In this document: piece by piece, positions 30,981 to 41,307 of the stretch
How positions within the stretch are numbered: the stretch's first letter is position 1
How the letters are laid out: the number at the start of each line of letters is the position of its first letter
Assembly (NCBI GenBank): GCA_021806005.1
Contig: JAJZDM010000001.1
Coordinates: 62,001-126,000, forward strand
DNA from: Acidobacteriota bacterium
Lineage (GTDB): Bacteria; Acidobacteriota; Terriglobia; Terriglobales; Acidobacteriaceae
DNA: 64,000 nucleotides
Direction: 5' to 3'
Translations under genes and position numbers: made by a program
The notes under the pieces: generated by a model
What the model saw: the letters and a program-made list of their open reading frames with translations, nothing else
Told to the model about the DNA's origin: nothing
Database searches by the model: none

Positions 30981-32726
30981 TCAGGTCTGAAGCACTCCGG
31001 GATTGAACGCGGGTACCTCCGGATTCAGCGCACAGGCCTCGAGGGCCATCAGCAGCGTCTGACGGGTTTTGGCTGGATCGATGATGGCATCGATCCACAG
31101 CCGCGCTGCGCCATATCGCGGGTCAGCCTGCGCATCGTAGGTTCCTTTGATCTCGTCGTAGAGAGCCTTTCTTTCCTCCTGGCTCAGCCGCTTGCCTCCG
31201 CGTTCGAGTTGCCGGGCGCGTACCTCGGCCAGCGTACCTGCTGCCGATGCTCCGCTCATGACGGCGTAGCGCGCGGTGGGCCAGGCGAAGAGAAATCGCG
31301 GGTCGTAGGCTTTGCCGCACATGGCGTAATGACCCGCGCCAAAGCTTCCGCCGATGATGACAGTAATCTTGGGCACCACGCTGTTGCTTACGGCGGAGAC
31401 CATCTTTGCTCCTGCCCGGATGATCCCAGACCACTCCGCATCTTTGCCCACCATGAAGCCGTTCACATCATGCAGGAAGATCAGGGGCACCAGGTTCTGG
31501 TTGCAGTCCATGATGAAGCGTGCGGCCTTCTGCGCGGCTTCCGTGTAGATCACTCCGCCGACCTCGATGCGTTTGCTTCCCGCCATCGGCCCCACGGCAA
31601 CGGTCTGAATCTGATTGGTCTTTTGATTGGCGACGATGCCCACCGCGCGTCCGCCGATTCGGGCGTATCCGCACAGCACGGTTCGGCCAAACTCCGCCTT
31701 GTACTCCTCAAACTCGCTGCGGTCCACAAGGCGCGCGATGACCTCGCGCATCTCATAGACGTTGCTGGAGCCGGGAGCCGGATTGAGCAGCGTGTAGAGA
31801 TCTTCAGCGGTAAATCGGGGTGCATCCTTCTCGGCATCGAAGGCGGCGGCAGCGAAGGGTCCGGCAGCAAAGGGGCCGGAGGCCCGCTGCCCCATCATGC
31901 CGACCAGAGTGCGTATCCGGGCGAGGCACGTGGCGTCGTCGGGCTCCCGGAAGTCCACAGTTCCGGAGATCTCGGCGTGCATGGCGGCTCCGCCCAACTC
32001 CTCGGCTTCGGTCTTCTGCCCGATGGCTGCCTGCACCAGGGATGGACCGGCAAGAAAGAGGCCGGATCCTTCGGTCATCAGGACGGTGTCTGTCATTACG
32101 GGCAGATACGCTCCACCGGCCACGCACATACCCATGATGGCGGTGATCTGGGGGATTCCGAGGGAACTCATCACAGCGTTGTTGCGGAAGACGCGCCCGA
32201 AGTCATCCGTATCGGGAAACACATCCTCCTGCAGGGGCAGAAACACTCCGGCCGAATCGACCAGGTACAAGGTCGGAATCCGGTTTTCCAGGGCGATGGT
32301 CTGGGCTCGCAGCACCTTCTTGGCGGTCATGGGAAAGAAGGCTCCCGCCTTGACGGTGGCATCGTTGGCGATGACCATGCAGATCCGCCCGCAGACTCTG
32401 CCCAGTCCGGTGACCACGCCGGCTCCGGGAGCTCCGCCGTACTCCGCATACATTCCATGGGCGGCCCACAGACCGAGCTCGAGAAGATCTGTTCCCTCAT
32501 CCAGCAGGAGAGCCAGGCGTTCGCGCACCGTCATCCGACCTTTGGCCCGCTGCGCCTCGGCGGCTTTGCTCCCGCCCCCCTGGCGAATTTCATCCTCTTG
32601 AAGGCGGAGCGCCGAAAGCAGCGCCAGCAGCGCCGCCTGATTCTCCTGCGCTCTGACCGAGCCAAGGTCCAGCCGCGTTTCCAGTTGCGACCGTGACCGA
32701 TTCCTGCCGTTGATAGGGTCCGTCAT
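30981..32726 (-). CDS. Acyl-CoA carboxylase carboxyltransferase subunit (probable methylcrotonyl-CoA carboxylase beta)
   Basis: 581 aa; [101 protein letters not shown]. Confidence 0.92.
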   Translation of the reverse strand: MTDPINGRNRSRSQLETRLDLGSVRAQENQAALLALLSALRLQEDEIRQGGGSKAAEAQRAKGRMTVRERLALLLDEGTDLLELGLWAAHGMYAEYGGAPGAGVVTGLGRVCGRICMVIANDATVKAGAFFPMTAKKVLRAQTIALENRIPTLYLVDSAGVFLPLQEDVFPDTDDFGRVFRNNAVMSSLGIPQITAIMGMCVAGGAYLPVMTDTVLMTEGSGLFLAGPSLVQAAIGQKTEAEELGGAAMHAEISGTVDFREPDDATCLARIRTLVGMMGQRASGPFAAGPFAAAAFDAEKDAPRFTAEDLYTLLNPAPGSSNVYEMREVIARLVDRSEFEEYKAEFGRTVLCGYARIGGRAVGIVANQKTNQIQTVAVGPMAGSKRIEVGGVIYTEAAQKAARFIMDCNQNLVPLIFLHDVNGFMVGKDAEWSGIIRAGAKMVSAVSNSVVPKITVIIGGSFGAGHYAMCGKAYDPRFLFAWPTARYAVMSGASAAGTLAEVRARQLERGGKRLSQEERKALYDEIKGTYDAQADPRYGAARLWIDAIIDPAKTRQTLLMALEACALNPEVPAFNPGVLQT

Positions 32727-32924
32727 TCCACCGCCTCAGATCCGCGCCGAGGATAGCATGTCTGCCGGTTGCCGTGCATGCGCTGTGCTCCTCGATGGTG
32801 CGGGATGGGACGGGTGGTTGCGTGGTTGAGCATAGTGGCGGGAGATTTGTGAGTGGCGACAAGAAAGCTGCGCAGGAGATACGGTTCGGAAGGCCGGGGA
32901 GAAGCTCTATACTGGAGGTTGCGC

Positions 32925-34289
32925 ATGAAGACTTTTTACATTGAAACCTTCGGCTGCCAGATGAACGCTCACGACTCCGAGAAGGTCGTGGGAACGCTGC
33001 TGCAGCAGGGCTATACCCAGGCCGCCGAGGAGGCCGACGCCACCCTGATTCTCTATAACACCTGTTCGATCCGTGACAAAGCCGAACAGAAGGTCTTCCA
33101 TCGGCTGAATGAGTACAAGCGAATGCAGGGAGAGGGAAAGAAGTTCGCCGTTCTGGGCTGCGTGGCGCAGCAGGAGGGTGCAAAGATCTTTGAGCGCGCG
33201 CCTTACGTCTCGCTGGTGGCCGGCTCAGCCAGTTACAACCATCTACCGGCCATGCTGGAACGCCTGGAGGCGGGTGAGACTCGCATCACCGGGCTGGATG
33301 ACCGGCAGACCGACCTGACCTTCGACACCGAGTTCACGGCGCGCGCCAACCCTCATCGCGGCTACATTACGATCATCGAGGGCTGCGACAAGTTCTGTGC
33401 CTACTGCGTTGTGCCTTATACACGAGGAAAGGAGCGCAGCCGAACCTCAGCCTCTGTGCTGGCCGAGGCGCAACGGATCGCCCAGCTTGGCTTTACCGAG
33501 ATTCAGCTTCTGGGACAGAACGTCAACAGCTATCGGGATCCCAGCGGCAGGCGCAGCTTCGCTGAACTCCTGGCGGCGGTGGGCGAGGTTAATGGGATTC
33601 AGCGGGTGCGGTTTACCACCTCTCACCCGAGGGACTTTACCCGGGATATCGTCGAGGCGATCGACGCCGTGCCTGCGCTGTGCGACCACGTGCACCTTCC
33701 TGTGCAGTCAGGCTCCAGCGACATCCTGCGGGCCATGCAGCGAGAGTACAGCCGGGAGTGGTATCTGGAGCGAATCGCGTGGACCAAGGCGGCGCAGCGG
33801 GATATCTCCCTCACGACCGACATTATCGTCGGCTTCCCGGGAGAGACGGATCGTGATTTTGAGGAGACGATCAGCCTGCTGGAGGAGGTGGGCTATGACG
33901 GGGTCTATGGGTTCAAGTACTCGCCTCGACCGAATACTCCAGCGATTGAGATGACGGACTCCATAGCCGAAGAGATCAAGGTGGAGCGTCTTGCGACTCT
34001 GAACGCTCGCCAGCACGAGATCCAGCGGCGCAACTACGCGCGCCATCTGGGCCAGGTGATGCCGGTGATGGTGGAGCACGGCCCCAACCGGCGGGGCCAG
34101 ATAACTGGGCGCTCTACCCAGAACAAGACGGTGAACTTCACCTGCGAGACAATACCTCCGGTGGGCAGCTACGTAGACGTGCGGATTACGGAGGTCTTTC
34201 CCAGCTCTCTGCTGGGTATGGCTGTCTCGCTCCCGCTCTCTCCATCGCCAGCGTTGCTGGCGCAGCAGGCCCTGAACGCCCGGGTTTGA
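32925..34289 (+). CDS. miaB: tRNA-2-methylthio-N6-dimethylallyladenosine synthase
   Basis: MKTFYIETFGCQMNAHDSEKVVG; radical-SAM CDKFCAYCVVPYTRGKERSR; TRAM-like C-terminus. Confidence 0.96.
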   Translation: MKTFYIETFGCQMNAHDSEKVVGTLLQQGYTQAAEEADATLILYNTCSIRDKAEQKVFHRLNEYKRMQGEGKKFAVLGCVAQQEGAKIFERAPYVSLVAGSASYNHLPAMLERLEAGETRITGLDDRQTDLTFDTEFTARANPHRGYITIIEGCDKFCAYCVVPYTRGKERSRTSASVLAEAQRIAQLGFTEIQLLGQNVNSYRDPSGRRSFAELLAAVGEVNGIQRVRFTTSHPRDFTRDIVEAIDAVPALCDHVHLPVQSGSSDILRAMQREYSREWYLERIAWTKAAQRDISLTTDIIVGFPGETDRDFEETISLLEEVGYDGVYGFKYSPRPNTPAIEMTDSIAEEIKVERLATLNARQHEIQRRNYARHLGQVMPVMVEHGPNRRGQITGRSTQNKTVNFTCETIPPVGSYVDVRITEVFPSSLLGMAVSLPLSPSPALLAQQALNARV

Positions 34290-34392
34290 ACGCCGGAGGA
34301 ACGGGAAACCAGGGGAGTGACGCGATGCGAACTGGGCTACCGGGCCGCGCGAATCTCTCACTGATTCGGACGTCAGGGGTTACACTACCGTC

Positions 34393-34920
34393 ATGCAGTT
34401 GCCCGGTTTCAAGCCCGAGTCGGACGGCCCCGAACCAGAGATTGAGGTTCGTATCCGCGGTCTCATGATCGATTCTTCGACCAAGATGCCCATCGTGGTG
34501 TTGAACGATCTGGCCGGCGAGGTGGTGCTGCCGATATGGGTCGGCATCTTCGAGGCCAACGCCATCGCACTCGAGATGGAGAAGGCCACGACGTTTCGTC
34601 CGTGGACTCATGATCTTTTGCGCAATGCGATTGCCAGCCTCAACGGGAGGGTGATTCGGGTTGTGGTCGGAGATCTTCGCGAAGATACCTTCCATGCGAC
34701 CGTCTGGATGGATCAGGCGGGAGAGTTGATCGCTCTGGATGCCCGGCCCTCGGACGCGATCGCCCTGGCGTTGCGCTCGGACTGCCCGATCTTCGTCTCG
34801 CAGCAGGTCTACGAGCAGGCTCGCCGCTCCTCAACCGGGAGCCCCACGCTGAGCCCGGAGGACCTTCGCCGCTGGCTGGAGAACCTCAACGACGACGAGA
34901 TGGGCCGTTACAAGATGTAG
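34393..34920 (+). CDS. Bifunctional nuclease family protein (DUF151)
   Basis: VVLPIWVGIFEANAIALEMEK; ALDARPSDAIALALRSDCPIFVS. Confidence 0.9.
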   Translation: MQLPGFKPESDGPEPEIEVRIRGLMIDSSTKMPIVVLNDLAGEVVLPIWVGIFEANAIALEMEKATTFRPWTHDLLRNAIASLNGRVIRVVVGDLREDTFHATVWMDQAGELIALDARPSDAIALALRSDCPIFVSQQVYEQARRSSTGSPTLSPEDLRRWLENLNDDEMGRYKM

Positions 34921-35015
34921 GCGGCGACAGATGGCGCCCGATGGAGCCGATGGGCGGCTCCGGTGGCGCGTACAAGAACGCTGTGTTGGTTGCAGCAATC
35001 CGCGACTGGCGATGT

Positions 35016-35050
35016 AAAAACCGACCCTGCCCGGGGTGGGCAGGGTCGGT
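35016..35050 (-). terminator. Rho-independent terminator of the PEP-CTERM gene
   Basis: CCGACCCTGCCC-ggggt-GGGCAGGGTCGG perfect stem; on the minus strand followed by TTTTT. Confidence 0.88.
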
Positions 35051-35084
35051 CCTGGAGTGCACTGCGGAAGATGGATGGAGAGGC

Positions 35085-35669
35085 TCAGAATTCCAGTGGC
35101 GAGTTCATGCGTTCCGAGAACAGGCGATGCCGGTAGAGGAAGCCTAGAAGGAGCAGAATGCCGCTGGAGAGCAGCCAGATGCTGGCTGGCTCGGGAGCTA
35201 CGGACATTGGCGGATCAAGGCTGGCGGTAATGCCGCTGGGAGTGACGCCGGTCTCCTCAATCAGGAAGGTGTTGTCGTCCTGGTCGCAATTGTTCAACGT
35301 AGACGCGGGGATGTCGCCACCGGTAAAGTCGAACTGGTATGTGGCGCCGTTGTTGATATCGCTGACCAGGCAACTGGTGAAGAGGGTGCTTGAGCAGGTC
35401 TCGGTGTTCTGGCCAGCGAGGTCACTCGCAGGGATATTCACGATCAGGCTGGTGAGCGTCGCACCCGTGTCGTTGGCGATCGTTGCGCAGCCTTCATCCG
35501 CCGGTGCGCCAAAGCCGCAAGCGCTGGACGTGAACGAAATGTTCAGAGGCGAGCCGGTGTAATCATACGTGCTGCTGGAGGGATCCAGAATGCCAAGATT
35601 GAAGGCATAGGATGCACGGGGTAGTCCGCAGACCAACAAGAGCAAACTTAGATATCGGAAGAGCTTCAT
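35085..35669 (-). CDS. PEP-CTERM sorting domain-containing secreted protein
   Basis: In-frame ATG at 35669 with AGGAG upstream; MKLFRYLSLLLLVCGLPRASYA signal; C-term VAPEPASIWLLSSGILLLLGFLYRHRLFSER. Confidence 0.85.
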   Translation of the reverse strand: MKLFRYLSLLLLVCGLPRASYAFNLGILDPSSSTYDYTGSPLNISFTSSACGFGAPADEGCATIANDTGATLTSLIVNIPASDLAGQNTETCSSTLFTSCLVSDINNGATYQFDFTGGDIPASTLNNCDQDDNTFLIEETGVTPSGITASLDPPMSVAPEPASIWLLSSGILLLLGFLYRHRLFSERMNSPLEF

Positions 35670-36411
35670 CACTGACATCTCCTTGCAGGATGCCTTGAAT
35701 ATTGCATCCATCTTTAGACTGGGAAGCGATGCGGGGCCTTCCAGCAGCACTTCACGTTGATGGTTTGCAACTGCATTTCGGCACAGAGGCCGGTGGGGAT
35801 AAGCAGCCACGGGGAGAAAGCAAGGGTGAGGCGTGACTGAGACGATGAACTGAGGTTTTGCTGAGCCGGGGTTCTGCTTCCTCGAGGCAGATCCCGTGTC
35901 CAGTCCTGAAAGAAGAGGCAGCTTGCTGCCCGGGCCTTCAAGGCTTTGAGATTCGCAACCGTGTTCCTCCTGCGCGGATGCTGGGCGCTCGCAGAACTGC
36001 GAATGCACCCTGGCTTTCGCCATTGCGTTATCTGTGGATCTGCGTCTCACGAGTTGCAATTAAGCTGCCAAACGCAAAGAGAGGAAACAGCCCACATTTG
36101 ATGGGGTGATGTCTCACTCCATCAAATGCTGTGCACTTTGTTGCATATTTCGAGGGAAAAGATGGTGCAGCCTGGAGGCTCCCGAAGTTTGGGGGATGCC
36201 CAGGAGCTGACTGCGCCGGACGGAAATGCAGAACCGGAGTTGCTTTGCCCACGATCCGTTCTGGTTCTGCGCGATGGCGCTGGCTTTACGGCGGAACTCC
36301 CCGGTGCAGCCATGCCGCGACCTCTGGCTCTCCGCCGGCGGGTTTCCTGTCGGGGTGAAGCCAGAGGCCTGGGAAGGTTCCGAGAAATCCGGATAATGCG
36401 TGACGGAGACT

Positions 36412-36525
36412 TATAGCTATCTCCGTCTTGATGGGCCCTCGAAGCGGGCTTATTGTGGTGTTTTCGTTGGGCAGGATGCCCATGAAGGTCGAGGCATTGG
36501 GTGTACCTGCGCAGGAGACGCTTTA
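36412..36525. repeat. Structured intergenic repeat, copy A (about 114 nt)
   Basis: Aligns along its full length to 46693-46808; shares CGAAG..GGCTT, GG(T/C)GTTTTC, AGGTCGA(G/A)GCATT and CTTTAG blocks; terminal inverted-repeat arms. Confidence 0.7.
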
Positions 36526-37293
36526 GCGGAGATTGAAGAAACCGCCATCGATCGGGTAATCGACGCCGGTGATGAAGCCGGCTGCGTTGGAGCAGAGATA
36601 GAGCGCCAGCCATGCGATCTCTTCAGGGCGGCCCATGCGGCCGATGGGCTGAGCTCTCTCCAGCTTGTGCATCATCTCCGCCTCCTGGCCGGGGTAGGTG
36701 CGGGCGAGAAAGCCATCGACGAAGGGGGTGTGGACGCGGGCCGGGGAGATGCAGTTGCAGCGTATTCCGTCGGCCAGGTAGTCGCGCGCCACCGAGAGCG
36801 TCATGGCCAGGACGGCGCCCTTGGTCATGGAGTAGGCGAATCGGTCGGGAATGCCGGCCGTGGCGGCGATGGACGCCAGATTGACGATGGCGCCGCCGCT
36901 CTGCCGCATGCGGCTGACAGCGGCCTGCATGGTCAGGAAGGTGCCCCGCACGTTGACGCGGTACAGGCGGTCCAGGTCATCCAGGGTGGTGGTGAGCAGC
37001 GTTCCGATGTGGGCGATGCCGGCGCTGTTGACCAGCAGATCGACGCGGCCTGCTGCTGTGAAGGCCTGTTCGACGCTGGCGGGGTCGGTGACGTCGCAGG
37101 CGATGCCGCGCCCGGGAAGAGAGAGCGATGCGGCAGCTTCAGAGGCCTGATCTGCAGCCAGGTCGAGAATGGTGACCAGGGCTCCGGCATCGGCGAAGGC
37201 GCGGGCGGTGGCGAGGCCGATGCCGCTGGCGGCTCCGGTAATGACGGCATGCTTTCCGGCGAGGGTGAAGGGGTGAGAGCTTTCAATGTTCAT
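36523..37293 (-). CDS. SDR-family oxidoreductase
   Basis: AVITGAASGIGLATARAFADAG; YSMTKGAVLAMTLS; IDGGFFNLR C-terminus. Confidence 0.85.
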   Translation of the reverse strand: MNIESSHPFTLAGKHAVITGAASGIGLATARAFADAGALVTILDLAADQASEAAASLSLPGRGIACDVTDPASVEQAFTAAGRVDLLVNSAGIAHIGTLLTTTLDDLDRLYRVNVRGTFLTMQAAVSRMRQSGGAIVNLASIAATAGIPDRFAYSMTKGAVLAMTLSVARDYLADGIRCNCISPARVHTPFVDGFLARTYPGQEAEMMHKLERAQPIGRMGRPEEIAWLALYLCSNAAGFITGVDYPIDGGFFNLR

Positions 37294-37571
37294 TTGTAAT
37301 CGTTTTCTACCTTTGGGACAGGGTGTGTCAAATCAACGCGGACGGGAGCTTCCTTGTGCGAGGGAGGGTGGTGGCGCGAGCGATGAGGGGGATTTCGGAT
37401 GGGCAACGAGGATCTGCTGCCGGAGCGGGAGATACTTTTCTATGATGAAGCTGGTTCTATTCCGTACGGGCTGCTGGTGGTTGCAGCGGAGGCGCCGGTT
37501 GGGATCCGGAAACTTTATCGTTGCTGAACGACTGTCGTCGCGTTGCTGAAGATTGTTCAAGGAGAGGATCG

Positions 37572-38228
37572 ATGCAGAGCTATCTGGAGGTGTTGAAGGC
37601 TGCAGGTACGGCGGTGGTCGCCGATGTGTTTGACTCGCTGGGCAGGACGCCGCCGATCATCGACACCGCGCTGCAGCCGATTGGACGGGCAACGGTCTTT
37701 GCCGGTCCGGCGTACACGATTACCGGCGAGACCGTGCGCTTCCAGGGTGGTGATCGCGCCAAACTCGCGGCGATCGACGGGATGCCGGCCGGCGTGGTAG
37801 CGATATGGGCGAGTCAGGACGCCAGGGGAGTTTGCTGCTTTGGCGATCTGCTGGCCAGCGCCATGCGCGCGCGGGGGTGCGCGGCGGCAGTGGTGGATGG
37901 AGGGGTGCGCGACACCGCGTTTCTGGAGGAGTTTGGTATGCCGGTGGTGGCCCGGTACCGGACACCAGCGCAGGGAGTTGGGCGTTGGCGCGTGACCGAT
38001 GCCCAGGTGCCGGTGCGGGTGCGGGGAGGGCTGGAGGAGTGGATTACGGTGCATCCGGGCGAGGTTGTGGTGGGCGATGGCGATGGACAGATCGTGATTC
38101 CTCAGCCGTTGCTGGAGGAGGTGACGGCCAAGGTGATGGAGTGGTCGCGGGTGGAGACGGGAGCGCGAGCGGAGATCATCGCCGGATTGCCGCTGCTCAA
38201 GGCCCTGGAGAAGTACGGGCACCTTTAG
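37572..38228 (+). CDS. RraA-family protein (aldolase / dimethylmenaquinone methyltransferase-like)
   Basis: VADVFDSLGRTPPIIDTALQPI; GDLLASAMRARGCAAAVVDGGVRDTAFLEEFGMPVVAR. Confidence 0.86.
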   Translation: MQSYLEVLKAAGTAVVADVFDSLGRTPPIIDTALQPIGRATVFAGPAYTITGETVRFQGGDRAKLAAIDGMPAGVVAIWASQDARGVCCFGDLLASAMRARGCAAAVVDGGVRDTAFLEEFGMPVVARYRTPAQGVGRWRVTDAQVPVRVRGGLEEWITVHPGEVVVGDGDGQIVIPQPLLEEVTAKVMEWSRVETGARAEIIAGLPLLKALEKYGHL

Positions 38229-38233
38229 GGAAC

Positions 38234-39679
38234 CTATTCGGAGAGCAGGATCCGCAGGTCGCGAAGGTTGTTGCCGGTGGGGCCGGTGGTCAATGTGGCT
38301 CCCAGGGTGTCCAGAAAGGGTGCGGAGTGAAAGGTCTCGAGTGCCTGCAGGGCTGCGGCGTGCAGGCCGGGAGGCTGCAGGCTGAGTTGGTTGACGACCG
38401 CGCCTGCATGAGAGCTGTTGCCGTCGATACCGTCGGAGCCGGCGGAGAGGATGGTCAGGGGCGGGCCGGAGGGATCCAGACGCGTGGCGGCGTAGAGAGC
38501 GAAGTGCTGGTTGCGGCCGCCCGCACCCTCGCTGAGCATGCGGCGGTTGGTGGAGGTTACCGTAACCTCTCCAACCGAGATGAGACAGGTCCGCGGATGG
38601 CTGCGGCGCAGTTCCGCCAGGCGGGAGACAAGATAATCGGCGGCGTCACGGACCTCCCAGTCGTCGCAGGTGTCGTCGATGACCGCATGAAAGCCCATCT
38701 GGACGGCGTGATGGAGCGCTGCCTGGCCCAGGTCGCTGGAGTCCAGCAGCGTCAAGGCGTGGCCGTTCATTGCTCCCGGTTTGGGCGTCTCGACGAGGGC
38801 GTTGGAGAGGAAGAACTGTCGCACAGAGTCAGGGAAGTGGTCGAGCAGGTGATAACGGCTGAGGATCAGGCGGCACTGCTCGACCGTTGTGCTGTCCGGC
38901 AGGGTGGGTCCGGAGCCGAGGGCGTCGAGATGGCCGGGGGGCACGTCGGAGACGAAGAGGGAGATGGATGCGGAGCGGCGGGAGAGGAGGCCAAGCCGGC
39001 CTCCTTTGACGGCGGAGAAGTGCTTGCGGAGGCAGTTGATCTCCGCGATGGACGCTCCGCTGTGCACCAGCGCGCGATGAAACGCGAGCGTGTCTTCAAG
39101 GGGGATCGCCGGGTCAAGTGGCAACTCCATCATCGCTGAGGCTCCGCCGCTGAGGAGGAAGAGGCAGAGCGTGTCCGGAAAGCTCGAGATGGGGCCGGGA
39201 ATGGCCTGCAGCATCGCCAGCACCGAGCGCGCTGCAGCGAAGGATGCCGCATTGGGTAGCGGGTGGCCGCCGGGGAAGAACTGAAATCCGGCGGGCAGGG
39301 CGCCGGGTAGCCCGGTCGGCGTCGTGGGAGCGATGAGCACTCCCTGCACATCCACCGCGGCAGGGAGGCGGAGTCGAGCCAGGACAGACTCCAGCATGGA
39401 ACTGGCCGCCTTGCCGGCGGCAACCAGACGGACATGCCGGATCATCCCGAGCCCGAGACGCAGGCTCTGGGGGCCGGGGTGGCCGAGCACCAGCGTGCGC
39501 TCGCCGCTGGGGGAGGGCAGAACCTGCACCGAGCGCTCGACCGCCTGCGGGACGCTGCAGTCGGCCAGCGCTGCGGCAAAGAGGTTGCGTGCGATGGAGT
39601 CAAGTCTCACGCTGGTGGGGAGATCGCCAGCGTGAGGGTGTTCACCGGCGAGATGGGGCGGCTTCAACGGCTCATTCAT
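38234..39679 (-). CDS. Glycerate 2-kinase (GckA/MOFRL family)
   Basis: GKAASSMLESVL; FLLSGGASAMMELPL; SVGEVTVTSTNRRMLSEGAGGRNQHFAL; AGSDGIDGNSSHAGAVV. Confidence 0.9.
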   Translation of the reverse strand: MNEPLKPPHLAGEHPHAGDLPTSVRLDSIARNLFAAALADCSVPQAVERSVQVLPSPSGERTLVLGHPGPQSLRLGLGMIRHVRLVAAGKAASSMLESVLARLRLPAAVDVQGVLIAPTTPTGLPGALPAGFQFFPGGHPLPNAASFAAARSVLAMLQAIPGPISSFPDTLCLFLLSGGASAMMELPLDPAIPLEDTLAFHRALVHSGASIAEINCLRKHFSAVKGGRLGLLSRRSASISLFVSDVPPGHLDALGSGPTLPDSTTVEQCRLILSRYHLLDHFPDSVRQFFLSNALVETPKPGAMNGHALTLLDSSDLGQAALHHAVQMGFHAVIDDTCDDWEVRDAADYLVSRLAELRRSHPRTCLISVGEVTVTSTNRRMLSEGAGGRNQHFALYAATRLDPSGPPLTILSAGSDGIDGNSSHAGAVVNQLSLQPPGLHAAALQALETFHSAPFLDTLGATLTTGPTGNNLRDLRILLSE

Positions 39680-39743
39680 GGTGGGACCTGCAGCGTCGCG
39701 GGACGCCCCTTGTCGGTGCGCGGCTTGCGGAGAGGGGGAAAGA

Positions 39744-40079
39744 TCACGAGTGCTGCAGCTTGCGGATGTACGCTACGGCAGCCTTGATCTGGGCTTCAGT
39801 GAGCCTGCCCGAGTAGGAAGGCATTCTCCCCTTTCCGTTTCTGACCGCAGCGATCAGTGTAGCGTCGGAGGCCTGCATCAGAGCCGGACTTTTGAAGGAA
39901 GAGGCTTTGATTGCTCTTCCTGCCGGGGTATCTCCGGCGCCGTTCTCACCATGGCACATCTGACACTTGGATTGGTAGACATCCATTCCATTGTTTTGCC
40001 CGTTGGTTTGCGCGATTGCCGGTATAGAGGCGATCGCTGCCAGGCAGATTGTGGTTGCAACCTTCCAGGACATCTTCAT
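39744..40079 (-). CDS. Class I cytochrome c, periplasmic
   Basis: Signal peptide; YQSKCQMCHGENGAGDTPAGRA (CxxCH); distal Met in MPSYSGRLTEAQI. Confidence 0.88.
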   Translation of the reverse strand: MKMSWKVATTICLAAIASIPAIAQTNGQNNGMDVYQSKCQMCHGENGAGDTPAGRAIKASSFKSPALMQASDATLIAAVRNGKGRMPSYSGRLTEAQIKAAVAYIRKLQHS

Positions 40080-40240
40080 GGCCGTCTCCTTTGATTTTTT
40101 ATGATGCTCCCGGATCCCCGCGGGTGTGGTCTTGTATGGCAGAGTTATACAGCGCAGGGAGATCCGCCGCAGTGACGGAAGGTATCATCGGAGAGAACGG
40201 TACTGGGCAGACAAGCACAGAGGGAAGGAGGTAACGATCG

Positions 40241-41254
40241 ATGGCAAGGCCGATCATTGTGACTGGAGGCGCTGGATTCATCGGCCGTAATACGGTGGCG
40301 GAGTTGAACGCGCGTGGGGAGGAAGAGCTCATCCTTGTGGATGAGCTGGGCACGGATGAGAAGTGGAAGAATCTGGTGGGCCTGCGCTACGAGGATATCG
40401 TCTCGCCGGAGGAGTTTCTCGGGCTGATCGAAGAGGGTGCCTACAGCAATGCACGATCGGTAATCCATCTGGGAGCGTGCAGCTCGACCACTGAGCGGGA
40501 CGCCGGGTTCCTGCTGCGGAACAACTACCAGTACACGCGGGTGCTGTGCAACTGGGCGCTGTCCAATGAGATCCGCTTGGTGTATGCATCCAGCGCCGCC
40601 ACGTACGGCGACGGGAGCCACGGCTACGACGACTCCGATGCGACAACCGGGCTGCTGCAGCCGCTGAACATGTACGGCTACTCCAAGCATATGTTTGACC
40701 TGTGGGCGCTGAAGCATGGTCTCTACATGGCCGGGCCGGGCCGGACCCATGACAACGGAACAGGCAACATCGTCGGACTGAAGTACTTCAACGTCTATGG
40801 TCCACATGAAGATCACAAGGGTGACATGCGCTCGGTGATCTCCAAGAGCTACCGGCAGATTCGCGAGGATGGCGTGGTGAGGCTCTTCAAGAGCTACCGC
40901 CCGGAGTACAAGGACGGCGAGCAGATGCGCGACTTCATCTATGTGAAGGATGCGGTGGATGTGACGCTGTACTTTGCGCTGCAGCCAGCGGACGCTCCGG
41001 GAGGCCTGTTCAATTGTGGAAGCGGAAGGGCGCGGACCTGGGTCGATCTGGCACGAGCGGTGTTTGACGCCATGGGGACATCGCCCCGGATCGAGTTCAT
41101 CGAGATGGCGCAAGCATTGCAGGGCAAGTACCAGTACTTTACCCAGGCCGACGACCGAAGACTGCGCGCCGCCGGATATACCCGGCCCTTTACCAGCCTG
41201 GAGGATGGCGTGCGTGAATACATCTCCGGATACTATCTGCCGCAGGAGCCGTAG
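40241..41254 (+). CDS. hldD: ADP-L-glycero-D-manno-heptose 6-epimerase
   Basis: PIIVTGGAGFIGRNTVAELNARGEEELILVDELG; GLKYFNVYGPHEDHKGDMRSVISK; DFIYVKDAVDVTL. Confidence 0.94.
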   Translation: MARPIIVTGGAGFIGRNTVAELNARGEEELILVDELGTDEKWKNLVGLRYEDIVSPEEFLGLIEEGAYSNARSVIHLGACSSTTERDAGFLLRNNYQYTRVLCNWALSNEIRLVYASSAATYGDGSHGYDDSDATTGLLQPLNMYGYSKHMFDLWALKHGLYMAGPGRTHDNGTGNIVGLKYFNVYGPHEDHKGDMRSVISKSYRQIREDGVVRLFKSYRPEYKDGEQMRDFIYVKDAVDVTLYFALQPADAPGGLFNCGSGRARTWVDLARAVFDAMGTSPRIEFIEMAQALQGKYQYFTQADDRRLRAAGYTRPFTSLEDGVREYISGYYLPQEP

Positions 41255-41307
41255 ATCTTTCCCGAAGCTTTTCTCATCGAGCACCGGGAAGGGGTATTCT
41301 GGCGTGT

